23,867 bases of DNA from Caldipriscus sp964426895 (GTDB taxonomy: Bacteria; Hydrothermota; Hydrothermia; LBFQ01): contig CAYRSH010000023.1 of NCBI GenBank assembly GCA_964426895.1, forward strand, positions 1 to 23,867. Direction: 5' to 3'. The notes beneath the pieces were generated by a model, which saw only the letters and a program-made list of their open reading frames with translations, was not told where the DNA came from and did not search any database. The first letter of the stretch is position 1; every line of letters starts with the position of its first letter. Of this stretch, positions 1 through 6,247 are shown piece after piece. The translations under genes were made by a program, and so were the position numbers.

Positions 1-1
1 G

Positions 2-322
2 GCTTTGGACGAAAAGTTAGAGGCTTATCACGGGGAAACGAATGCAAAGTTTGATACCGTAAATCAGAGGATAGACGCCTTGGATGAAAAAATAGAGGCT
101 TATTATAAGGAGTTAAACGCTAAAATTGGGGCTTTTGATGAAAAGTTAGAAGCATATCATAGGGAAACGAATGCAAAAATAGACGCCCTAAGGGTTGAAA
201 TGAATTCCAAGTTTAACAGGATAAACTTAACCCTCTACTTCCTAATAATCCTTACAATTCTCGCCATGACCCTTTTTAACCCGAACTTCGTTCAATTTAT
301 AAATTTGCTTTTTAAAATGTGA
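2..322 (+). CDS. Partial coiled-coil protein with C-terminal membrane segment (5' end outside window)
   Basis: The frame is open to the left edge, so the N-terminus is missing; a TTG at 5 is only an internal codon. The visible part is a charged helix made of an approximately 18-residue unit starting DEK(L/I)EAY, seen three times (codons beginning at 8, 83 and 137). The first and second copies are separated by one extra heptad. The first and third copies are also nearly identical at DNA level. After about residue 72 (counted from position 5) comes a hydrophobic stretch, LTLYFLIILTILAM, followed by a second hydrophobic tail. This makes it a tail-anchored coiled coil, with the coil probably cytoplasmic. 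Similar architectures occur in uncharacterised coiled-coil proteins of many bacteria; no function can be assigned. The stop overlaps a GTG start at 319. Confidence 0.7.
   Translation, partial: ALDEKLEAYHGETNAKFDTVNQRIDALDEKIEAYYKELNAKIGAFDEKLEAYHRETNAKIDALRVEMNSKFNRINLTLYFLIILTILAMTLFNPNFVQFINLLFKM
8..190 (+). repeat. Three tandem copies of an 18-codon coiled-coil unit
   Basis: Copies begin at 8, 83 and 137, each encoding DEK(L/I)EAY followed by xxE(T/L)NAKxxA-type residues. Spacing is 75 nt (54 + 21, one extra heptad) and then 54 nt. The first and third copies share long identical nucleotide runs such as gaaaagttaga and gggaaacgaatgcaaa, which points to recent duplication or conversion inside the gene. 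Confidence 0.75.
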
Positions 323-540
323 AACACCTATATAATACCATGTGGGTGGGAATAGGTGCCCAAACATTTACCCCCACGGGTTCAGCCTGTATAACACAAA
401 TACTAACCTCGGGTCCGGATTCCCCCGGTTATGTATATCTCATAGGTGTTGCGAGTAATTCGGAAACACAGCCCTTCTCTCCAACTTCCAGGTGTTTAAG
501 GGGATTTATTGCGGAAAGCGACACCTCGGGCTATATATAA
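319..540 (+). CDS. Doubtful 73-residue reading frame
   Basis: GTG start overlapping the stop of the upstream coiled-coil gene (GTGA), a layout typical of translational coupling. The product has no recognisable domain, no signal peptide and no membrane segment; it is rich in Ser, Thr, Gly and Pro. A neighbouring frame (about 349-450) also reads as plausible protein for some 30 codons, so this could be a decayed gene rather than an intact one. It is followed by a strong terminator. I cannot exclude that the 323-595 stretch is simply a 3' untranslated region. Confidence 0.25.
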   Translation: MKHLYNTMWVGIGAQTFTPTGSACITQILTSGPDSPGYVYLIGVASNSETQPFSPTSRCLRGFIAESDTSGYI

Positions 541-595
541 TTAAACGCCGGGGGACGGCGCCCTCGGTAGGGTTGTAATCTGGTATTAATCCTTT

Positions 596-622
596 GAGGG
601 GGGTTTAAGCCCCCCTTTTTTA
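596..622 (+). terminator. Rho-independent terminator
   Basis: Perfect G6/C6 stem (598-603 with 610-615), 6-nt loop tttaag, then T6 at 616-621. The U-tract follows the stem only on the plus strand, so it ends transcription coming from the left edge. It also abuts the galT stop codon (620-622, minus strand), separating two convergent units. Confidence 0.9.
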
Positions 623-1459
623 TTTTAAAAAGCCTTTTAAACCCTCAAAGAGTTTTTCCGGTTGGTGGTGATTTACATTTATGCCCGTTCCAAACTCAAA
701 ACCCGCCATATATCCCCTTCTTGGTATAACCTCAATATGCCAGTGGTAATCTTTATCAAGGGGTGCGGAATGTAGTATTATGTTGTAATCCCCGACTTTT
801 AACCCCCGTTTTACAAACCTTATGGATTTTATCATAACATCCGCCAAAACCCTAAGGTTTTTAAAGGAATAAAACTCCCTCTCATGGTTTTTTGGAAATA
901 TCCAAAACTCCATAGGGTAAAAGGGTATCTTTGGAACACCCACCATCAATTCCCCATTATGGGCAATATAAAAGTTTTCTCCGGCATTACATAAGGCGCA
1001 GTTTTCACCTTTTAAATTCCCGCTTTCCTTTAAAGGTATTTCCGGAATAAAATCCAGGGATACGAGTTGGGTATGGGGGTGTAGGATTGACGCCCCCGCT
1101 AATTGCCCGTAATTCCTAAAAATTATCGTATAAGGCCTTTCCGAGTAATACCTTAACCTCTCCATCCAAACCCCCAAAACCCTTTCCATATGTCCAATAT
1201 CATACCCATCAATATCAGCATAATGCTTCCTATGTTCAACTATAACCTCGTGGTGTTTTGAAAAGGGGTATTTATTCGGAAAAACCCTAATAATCCATTC
1301 CCCGTTTTCTTCAACCCTTAAAATTTCCGGTGGTGTTAAACCCTCATTCCCCGGGCAGAAAGGACATACAAAACCGCCCCTCCATTCATGCGGCCTTTTT
1401 GTCCTCTCCGGGGCAAAAATTACACCTTTCTCCCTTATGGGGTCTTTAAAACCTTCCAA
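620..1459 (-). CDS. galT: Galactose-1-phosphate uridylyltransferase family protein (GalT-like, HIT superfamily)
   Basis: GalT exchanges UMP between UDP-glucose and galactose-1-phosphate (Leloir pathway, cytoplasm). The 279-residue product shows the family order: an N-terminal DPI....VIFAPER segment, zinc-type CPFC at residues 32-35, FPNKYPF, then the active-site HPHTQ at 127-131. In HPH the second His (H129) is the uridylylated residue in known GalT enzymes. A second CALC pair lies at 154-157 and HWHIEVIPR near the C-terminus. It is shorter than E. coli GalT (about 350), as in many thermophiles. The start is TTG at 1459, overlapping the end of gcvPA by 14 nt, and no in-frame ATG fits before the CPFC motif. 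It is the last gene of gcvH-gcvPA-galT. No galK or galE is near, so substrate (galactose-1-P or another sugar phosphate, as in ADP-glucose phosphorylase relatives) is open. Confidence 0.85.
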   Translation of the reverse strand: MEGFKDPIREKGVIFAPERTKRPHEWRGGFVCPFCPGNEGLTPPEILRVEENGEWIIRVFPNKYPFSKHHEVIVEHRKHYADIDGYDIGHMERVLGVWMERLRYYSERPYTIIFRNYGQLAGASILHPHTQLVSLDFIPEIPLKESGNLKGENCALCNAGENFYIAHNGELMVGVPKIPFYPMEFWIFPKNHEREFYSFKNLRVLADVMIKSIRFVKRGLKVGDYNIILHSAPLDKDYHWHIEVIPRRGYMAGFEFGTGINVNHHQPEKLFEGLKGFLK

Positions 1460-2759
1460 TTTCGGAAATCAGTTTGTCTATATCACCCCTTGTGTACTTT
1501 TCCGTAAAGGCGAATATTATATACTCATCACCCAACTCCTCAACCAATGGACCGACGAGAAAACCCTTTTCCAACAATGCATCCCTTAAATCCTTAGCCT
1601 TTGTTGGTGTCTTTATTACAACTTCTCTAAAATGAAAACCCGAAAACGCTACGGAAAACCCCTTTGGAAGGTTATTTATAAAGTAATGCGTCTTTGCCAA
1701 GGTCTTTTTTGCGTTCTCTATAAGTCCCCTTTTACCCACAAGGGCTAAATACACCGTTGCAGCCAACGCCATGAGTTGGTTGTTTGTGCAAATATTACTC
1801 GTTGCCTTTTCCCTCCTTATAAACTGCTCCCTCGTTTGCAATGTCGTAACATATCCCCTTTTCCCCTCAACATCAACCGTTTCCGCCACTATCCTACCCG
1901 GCATCTGCCTTACATGTTTTTTCAAGGACGAAAACAATCCCAAGTAAGGCCCCCCAAAACCCAGAGGGATACCCAAAACCTGACCTTCCGCCGTGGCTAT
2001 ATCCGCACCCGCCTCACCCGGAGGTGTGAATATGGCAACACCCACCGGGTCATAATGCACTATGTATATCAACCCCTTTTCCTTTGCAAGGGAACCCAAA
2101 AACTTTATATTCTCAACAACTCCAAAATAATTGGGGCTTTGAACCACCAGCGAAGCGGTATCCCCATCTATTAAAGATGTTATTTCGCCGGAATCGGCCT
2201 CACCGGAAGGCGTATAACCGTATTCCTTTACAACCGCAAAGTCGGGTAGATATGTTTTTATAACGGTTTTGTAAAGGGGGTTAAGCGATTTGGGAATTAA
2301 AACCTTGTATTTTTTCGTCAGTCTGAAAGACATTAAAATGGCCTCTGCTAAGGATGTTGCACCATCATACATTGAGGCGTTGGTAACCTCCATCCCCGTT
2401 AAATCCGAAATAAAACTTTGAAATTCAAATATGCTTTGAAGTGTCCCCTGTGAAACCTCCGCCTGATAAGGGGTATAGGCGGTGTAAAACTCCGATCTCA
2501 AAAGTATCTGATTTACAACGGCCGGGGTATATACATCATAAGCACCGCCACCAGCAAATACCCGTAAGTTATAAGCGTTTTTAAGGGAAATATTAAAAAG
2601 TCTCTCATAAACTTCAATTTCGGATAGGGAAGGGATATTTGGGGGTTCCGAAAAATTCTCATCCCCCACGGCATCTTTCATTAACTCCTCAACACCCTTA
2701 TACCCCAACGCCTTTAACATCTCCTCCCTGTCCTTATCAGAAAGGGAAAGGTATCTCAT
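1446..2759 (-). CDS. gcvPA: Glycine dehydrogenase (decarboxylating) subunit 1, P-protein alpha subunit
   Basis: Half of the two-subunit P-protein of the glycine cleavage system. The complete P-protein decarboxylates glycine and loads the aminomethyl group onto lipoylated GcvH. The 437-residue length matches the family (about 440). Characteristic segments are the N-terminal P-protein stretch with IPSLSEIEVYERL, then YTPYQAEVSQGTLQ at about 96-109, GLTGMEVTNAS-type LTGMEVTNAS, and GRIVAETVD followed by RREKATSNICTNNQ near residue 310. The PLP lysine of two-subunit enzymes lies in GcvPB, which is not in this window, so activity needs a partner encoded elsewhere. The ATG overlaps the gcvH stop (ATGA), indicating translational coupling, and the 3' end overlaps galT. 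Confidence 0.93.
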   Translation of the reverse strand: MRYLSLSDKDREEMLKALGYKGVEELMKDAVGDENFSEPPNIPSLSEIEVYERLFNISLKNAYNLRVFAGGGAYDVYTPAVVNQILLRSEFYTAYTPYQAEVSQGTLQSIFEFQSFISDLTGMEVTNASMYDGATSLAEAILMSFRLTKKYKVLIPKSLNPLYKTVIKTYLPDFAVVKEYGYTPSGEADSGEITSLIDGDTASLVVQSPNYFGVVENIKFLGSLAKEKGLIYIVHYDPVGVAIFTPPGEAGADIATAEGQVLGIPLGFGGPYLGLFSSLKKHVRQMPGRIVAETVDVEGKRGYVTTLQTREQFIRREKATSNICTNNQLMALAATVYLALVGKRGLIENAKKTLAKTHYFINNLPKGFSVAFSGFHFREVVIKTPTKAKDLRDALLEKGFLVGPLVEELGDEYIIFAFTEKYTRGDIDKLISEIGRF

Positions 2760-3139
2760 TGCTCTTCCACAAACTTCTTATATTCTTCGCCTTTCATCAA
2801 ATTATTAACCTCGTCGGGATTTAAAACCTTTAACTTAAAGATCCAACCCTTACCGTATGGGTCTTGATTTATCAGTTCGGGTTTGTTTTCCAATTCCTTA
2901 TTTACCTCCACAACCTCACCCGATAGGGGGGAATACACATCCGCGGCCGTCTTTACCGCCTCTATTGTTGCAACGGCTTCCATCTGTTTTACATTCTTAC
3001 CAACTTCCGGAAGTTCCACATAGACTATATCCCCCAACTGCTCCTGGGCATAATCCGTAATCCCAACAATTGCTATATCCCCCTCTATCTTTACCCATTC
3101 GTGCTCCTTCGTATAAAGCAAATCCTCCTTTATAACCAT
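2756..3139 (-). CDS. gcvH: Glycine cleavage system H protein (lipoyl carrier)
   Basis: Small carrier that shuttles the aminomethyl intermediate between P-, T- and L-proteins on a lipoyl arm. The 127-residue product has the family's N-terminal YTKEHEWVK, the GITDYAQEQLGDIVYVELPE core, and the lipoylation site EAVKTAADV with K63 as the predicted lipoylated lysine (usual consensus ESVKAA). It heads the minus-strand unit gcvH-gcvPA-galT. No Shine-Dalgarno precedes the ATG. Instead TAGAAT (minus strand, 3153-3148) ends 8 nt upstream, suggesting a leaderless transcript. gcvT and gcvPB are not here. Confidence 0.95.
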   Translation of the reverse strand: MVIKEDLLYTKEHEWVKIEGDIAIVGITDYAQEQLGDIVYVELPEVGKNVKQMEAVATIEAVKTAADVYSPLSGEVVEVNKELENKPELINQDPYGKGWIFKLKVLNPDEVNNLMKGEEYKKFVEEQ

Positions 3140-3147
3140 AGTTTGGT

Positions 3148-3153
3148 ATTCTA
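3148..3153 (-). promoter_or_regulatory. Probable -10 element of gcvH (leaderless type)
   Basis: TAGAAT on the minus strand, 8 nt before the gcvH ATG, with no Shine-Dalgarno between. No convincing -35 hexamer lies 16-18 nt upstream. It shares its placement with five other operon-head starts in the window. Confidence 0.5.
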
Positions 3154-3248
3154 CCGTTGGAAAATTCGTTTTGGATAAAACGCAGACAAGTCCTTATTAC
3201 TCGGCTTAGTACTTCCCAAAATAGTAGTTTCTAATAAATTTACCACTT

Positions 3249-3254
3249 TATAAT
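3249..3254 (+). promoter_or_regulatory. Probable -10 element of the TonB-dependent receptor gene (leaderless type)
   Basis: Perfect TATAAT followed by 8 nt and ATG at 3263; no Shine-Dalgarno. A -35 is not evident. The expected start of transcription would fall on or just before the start codon. Confidence 0.55.
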
Positions 3255-3262
3255 ATTTGCTT

Positions 3263-4993
3263 ATGATGTGGATTATCGCAGTTGATACGATCATGCCGGT
3301 GTTCAGGATGAAGCCCATAGTGGTAATGGGTGAAAGTGGAAGGCTATCCATAGAGGGCAAAGTGGGCAAGGATGGCACCATAGAAGCCTTGAAAAACCTC
3401 GGAATAACGCCAATAACTCGCGGTTCCTTCATAACATCGGATATAAACCTCTTCGGTTTCAAGGGTAAGGATATAAACATATCCGTAGATGGTGAAAGGT
3501 TTTCCAACGCATGCCCCAACAGGATGGATGTTCCCCTTATAAGGATAAATCCCCTTGAAGTGAAAAAGGTTATAGTTTATCCAACATCAACTTTGGGTTC
3601 CGCATTGGGTGGAGAAATAAGGGTTATAAGGAGAAAACCCTTGGAAAAACCTTCACTTATCGGATATTTGGGGCTAAACACACTATCTTCAACCGGAGGA
3701 GAGGTTTCAACCGCCTTTGAGGGTTATAATCAGGGGTTATACCTTAGATTTTCAAGGTTGAATACATATAAAGACGGCGAGGGCAGGAATTTCCAACAGT
3801 TGTACGGATATAAAGACGATGTAAAGTTTGCCCATACATTTTACGAGGGTGGTTTAACGGGTTCCTTGCGGGGTTTGTCCTACAATGTTGGTGTTTGGTA
3901 CTATAAAGATGTGCTTTTCCCCTATCTTATGATGGATGAGAGGGAAAGTAAAACTTTATCCGTTGGCCTATCCTTTAACGGGAATAAACTTTATGCCAAC
4001 TTTACGGATCACACTATGGATAACGGTTTAAGGAACGCAATGATGTATATGCTCACAAACGCCAAGCGCTATAAACTCGGGATTGTCGGCCAAAACTACG
4101 ATATATATTACGATGGATGGACTGCGGAAAACAAAATGTACACGCAAATGCATATGCATATGGATACTATGAAACAAATGGTTATGCCCAACTTCTCCTC
4201 TTATAATGCCCTATTCGGCCATCAATTCAATACGGGTTATATAAACTTATATGCAAAGTTGGGCCTTCAATACTTCAAAACCGATGTTAATAAGGGCAGG
4301 GTCTTTATTCCCTTTGCCCTAAGGCCATCTTATTCAATACTATCGTTTGAAATATCTTCCAGTGCCCCCGACCCCAAAGAATTATACTTTTCAGGGCATT
4401 CATTCTTAGGAAACCCCGACCTAAAACAACCCATAAAATTCTCCCTATACCTTAACCCATCCTATGAGTTCATAAACCTGCTCTTGTTTTCCCACATAGT
4501 TAAGGATTATGTTGAGGTGGTTGGTAAGGTGTCCGATGGTAAAAAAATAACAACATTTGAAAACACCGACGCTTTGCTCGTAGGTTTTAATATGATAATC
4601 GCCACAAATTACATTGATATAACTTCAAACTACACATATGGCAAAAACCTGAGGATAAACGATTACCTCTCAGAAATGCCTCCCCTTTCGGTTTCCATAA
4701 AACTTAAAACACCCGAATTCCTAAAATCCAAAGGTTTTATAAAGTTTAATTACAACGGCGCCCAAACCAAGGTTTCAAAGTCAATAAACGAAAGCCCAAC
4801 AACCTCTTGGAAAACCGTAGATTTGGGTTATGAAATCGGAATTAACAACTTCTCCATTTCCTTGGTTTTGGAGAACATACTTAACGAAACATATTATACC
4901 CACCTCTCTTATTACAGGAACCCCTTTATGTCCGGCGTTAGGGTTTATGAGCCCGGTAGGATGTTAAAAATTTCCATTATAAGCGGTTTTTAG
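3263..4993 (+). CDS. TonB-dependent outer-membrane receptor, OprC/NosA copper-receptor-like
   Basis: A 576-residue plug-plus-barrel protein. The plug has the LGITPITRG and GSALGGEIRVI segments typical of TonB-dependent receptors, and CPNRMD about 85 residues in (C84, M88 counted from the ATG at 3263). In OprC and NosA the CxxxM of this same CPNRMD sequence binds copper together with His and Met from the barrel. Here the barrel carries a Met/His cluster, MHMHMDTMKQMVMP, at about residues 296-309. That is a plausible second half of the site, although the HxM spacing I recall for OprC is not exact. The C-terminus has the ENILNETYYTH motif and ends in Phe, as barrels do. It is shorter than OprC (about 700). 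The signal peptide is unusually weak (MMWIIAVDTIMP). TTG 3257 or ATG 3266 are alternative starts; an in-frame stop at 3251 excludes a longer one. Copper uptake is inferred from the motif. Confidence 0.8.
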   Translation: MMWIIAVDTIMPVFRMKPIVVMGESGRLSIEGKVGKDGTIEALKNLGITPITRGSFITSDINLFGFKGKDINISVDGERFSNACPNRMDVPLIRINPLEVKKVIVYPTSTLGSALGGEIRVIRRKPLEKPSLIGYLGLNTLSSTGGEVSTAFEGYNQGLYLRFSRLNTYKDGEGRNFQQLYGYKDDVKFAHTFYEGGLTGSLRGLSYNVGVWYYKDVLFPYLMMDERESKTLSVGLSFNGNKLYANFTDHTMDNGLRNAMMYMLTNAKRYKLGIVGQNYDIYYDGWTAENKMYTQMHMHMDTMKQMVMPNFSSYNALFGHQFNTGYINLYAKLGLQYFKTDVNKGRVFIPFALRPSYSILSFEISSSAPDPKELYFSGHSFLGNPDLKQPIKFSLYLNPSYEFINLLLFSHIVKDYVEVVGKVSDGKKITTFENTDALLVGFNMIIATNYIDITSNYTYGKNLRINDYLSEMPPLSVSIKLKTPEFLKSKGFIKFNYNGAQTKVSKSINESPTTSWKTVDLGYEIGINNFSISLVLENILNETYYTHLSYYRNPFMSGVRVYEPGRMLKISIISGF

Positions 4994-5034
4994 AAAAAGT
5001 TGGGTATAAAGGCTTTTAGCGGTTAAATATATAA

Positions 5035-5049
5035 ATTAAGTTCCTTAAT
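5035..5049. repeat. Small AT-rich inverted repeat
   Basis: ATTAAG, 3-nt loop TTC, CTTAAT. It lies in the intergenic stretch after the receptor gene; weak as a terminator because no T-tract follows. Confidence 0.3.
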
Positions 5050-5078
5050 GGGTGGTTGTTAATATCCATCGGCCTTAT

Positions 5079-5102
5079 TGGGGGGGTTATTGTGCCCCCC
5101 CA
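5079..5102. repeat. G7/C7 inverted repeat upstream of the dnaA-like gene
   Basis: T-G7 (5079-5086), 8-nt loop, C7-A (5095-5102): a perfect 8-bp stem. It lies just upstream of the presumed -10 at 5110, about where a -35 region or an operator would sit. No T-tract follows, so it is not a standard terminator. Confidence 0.45.
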
Positions 5103-5109
5103 TCACCCT

Positions 5110-5115
5110 CATAAT
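5110..5115 (+). promoter_or_regulatory. Possible -10 element of the dnaA-like gene
   Basis: CATAAT, 10 nt before ATG 5126, with no Shine-Dalgarno. It fits the leaderless pattern of the window, though its distance is the longest of the set. Confidence 0.35.
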
Positions 5116-5125
5116 ATGCGGTTGC

Positions 5126-6247
5126 ATGGAATGGATACTCCCAGCCATTGAACCTTTACTGCGATTTTCCGATGGTTGGGAGGTTTTGGGAAATAGGGTT
5201 TTAATAAAGGTTAAAAACGGAATATTGGCCGAATTGATAGGGGAAAGGTTTAAAGATGTTTTTAAAGAACTGGAAAGCAAGGGTTATTTGGTAGAACTTT
5301 TATACCCTGGGAAGGAAAAGAGGGTTTTTAGGGAAACATTTGACAATTTCTATTACGATAAAGAAAACGAGTTTCCCGTTATCGCCTTAAAAAGCCTCAT
5401 TACCAACCCATCAAATTACAGGATAGCAATTATTTTTGGGGATGCGGGTTTGGGTAAAACCCATTTGTTAAAAGCAATAGCAAATAAGGGTTTAGAAATC
5501 GGCAAAAAGCCAATATATGTTCAACCCCAAAGGATATTAGACGAAATCCTGTCATCTTATAGGAATAGGAAAAAACCGAACTTTGAGTTTTTAAGGGGTG
5601 CGGATATTATCCTCATAGACGACCTACACCTTTTAAAGGGAAAAACCTTTGTTTTGGAATTCTTGGCAAGGTTGGTGGATAAGGTGGAAGATTCGGGGAA
5701 AATTTTGGTTATGTCATCTCAGGGTTCTTTATTCCAATTTAACGACACGCCATCCTTTAAAACCCGTTTGATGTCATCTTTAAGGCTAACGCTTAACCCA
5801 CCGACAAAGAGGGTTAGGGAGAGTATATTTAAAGAAGCCTGTTTGAGGTTTGGCATATCGCCGGGATATAAAGCGGTTGATTTTGTATCAAACAACATTA
5901 ACAATCCCCGTGGAATAATAGGGGCTGCTACGAGGATAAAAGCCTATTACGATGTTTATGGTGTATATCCGGAAGGGGAAGAATTAAAGAAAATCCTTGG
6001 TGATTTGGTGGAAGGTGAAAGGATAGATGTTTTTAAGGTTTTTGGCAGGGGAAAACCCGGAAAATACCTTATCGCTTATTACTTGAAAAAAACCGGGGTT
6101 TCCATTAACGAGATATGTGAAGTTCTGGACTGTTCAAGGGCGACGGTTTATAATTACATTAAAAAGGCCAAAGAACTAATGGAGAAAAATCCAAAATGGA
6201 AGGAAAAGGTTGAAAGCCTTTTAAACCCTATACACTCCCAACCTTAA
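5126..6247 (+). CDS. DnaA-like AAA+ ATPase with divergent DNA-binding domain
   Basis: A 373-residue protein with DnaA architecture. Residues 1-65 are a small N-terminal domain. Then comes the DnaA entry motif TFDNFYYDKEN (71-81), Walker A GDAGLGKTH (105-113, usual GGVGLGKTH), Walker B IILIDDLHLL (161-170), and a sensor-2-like RGIIGAATRIKAY (262-274). The flexible domain II is nearly absent, making it shorter than DnaA (about 450). The C-terminal helix-turn-helix region aligns in layout with DnaA domain IV, but the DNA-reading signature (consensus GGRDHTTV) reads DCSRATV (335-341). The Asp-His-Thr that contact the DnaA box in E. coli are therefore not kept. It may be a very divergent replication initiator or a paralogue used in regulation. 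ATG 5126 was chosen because the in-frame stretch upstream runs through the G7/C7 hairpin. The 3' end overlaps the convergent tldD by 20 nt. Confidence 0.8.
   Translation: MEWILPAIEPLLRFSDGWEVLGNRVLIKVKNGILAELIGERFKDVFKELESKGYLVELLYPGKEKRVFRETFDNFYYDKENEFPVIALKSLITNPSNYRIAIIFGDAGLGKTHLLKAIANKGLEIGKKPIYVQPQRILDEILSSYRNRKKPNFEFLRGADIILIDDLHLLKGKTFVLEFLARLVDKVEDSGKILVMSSQGSLFQFNDTPSFKTRLMSSLRLTLNPPTKRVRESIFKEACLRFGISPGYKAVDFVSNNINNPRGIIGAATRIKAYYDVYGVYPEGEELKKILGDLVEGERIDVFKVFGRGKPGKYLIAYYLKKTGVSINEICEVLDCSRATVYNYIKKAKELMEKNPKWKEKVESLLNPIHSQP

Noticed and set aside
331..336. TATAAT as a promoter of a gene starting at ATG 340
   Set aside because: Only 3 nt separate it from the ATG, too close for initiation, and that frame soon stops.
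5078..5125. Longer N-terminus for the dnaA-like protein from TTG 5078
   Set aside because: The extra residues come from the G7/C7 hairpin and promoter-like sequence and do not resemble DnaA N-termini.
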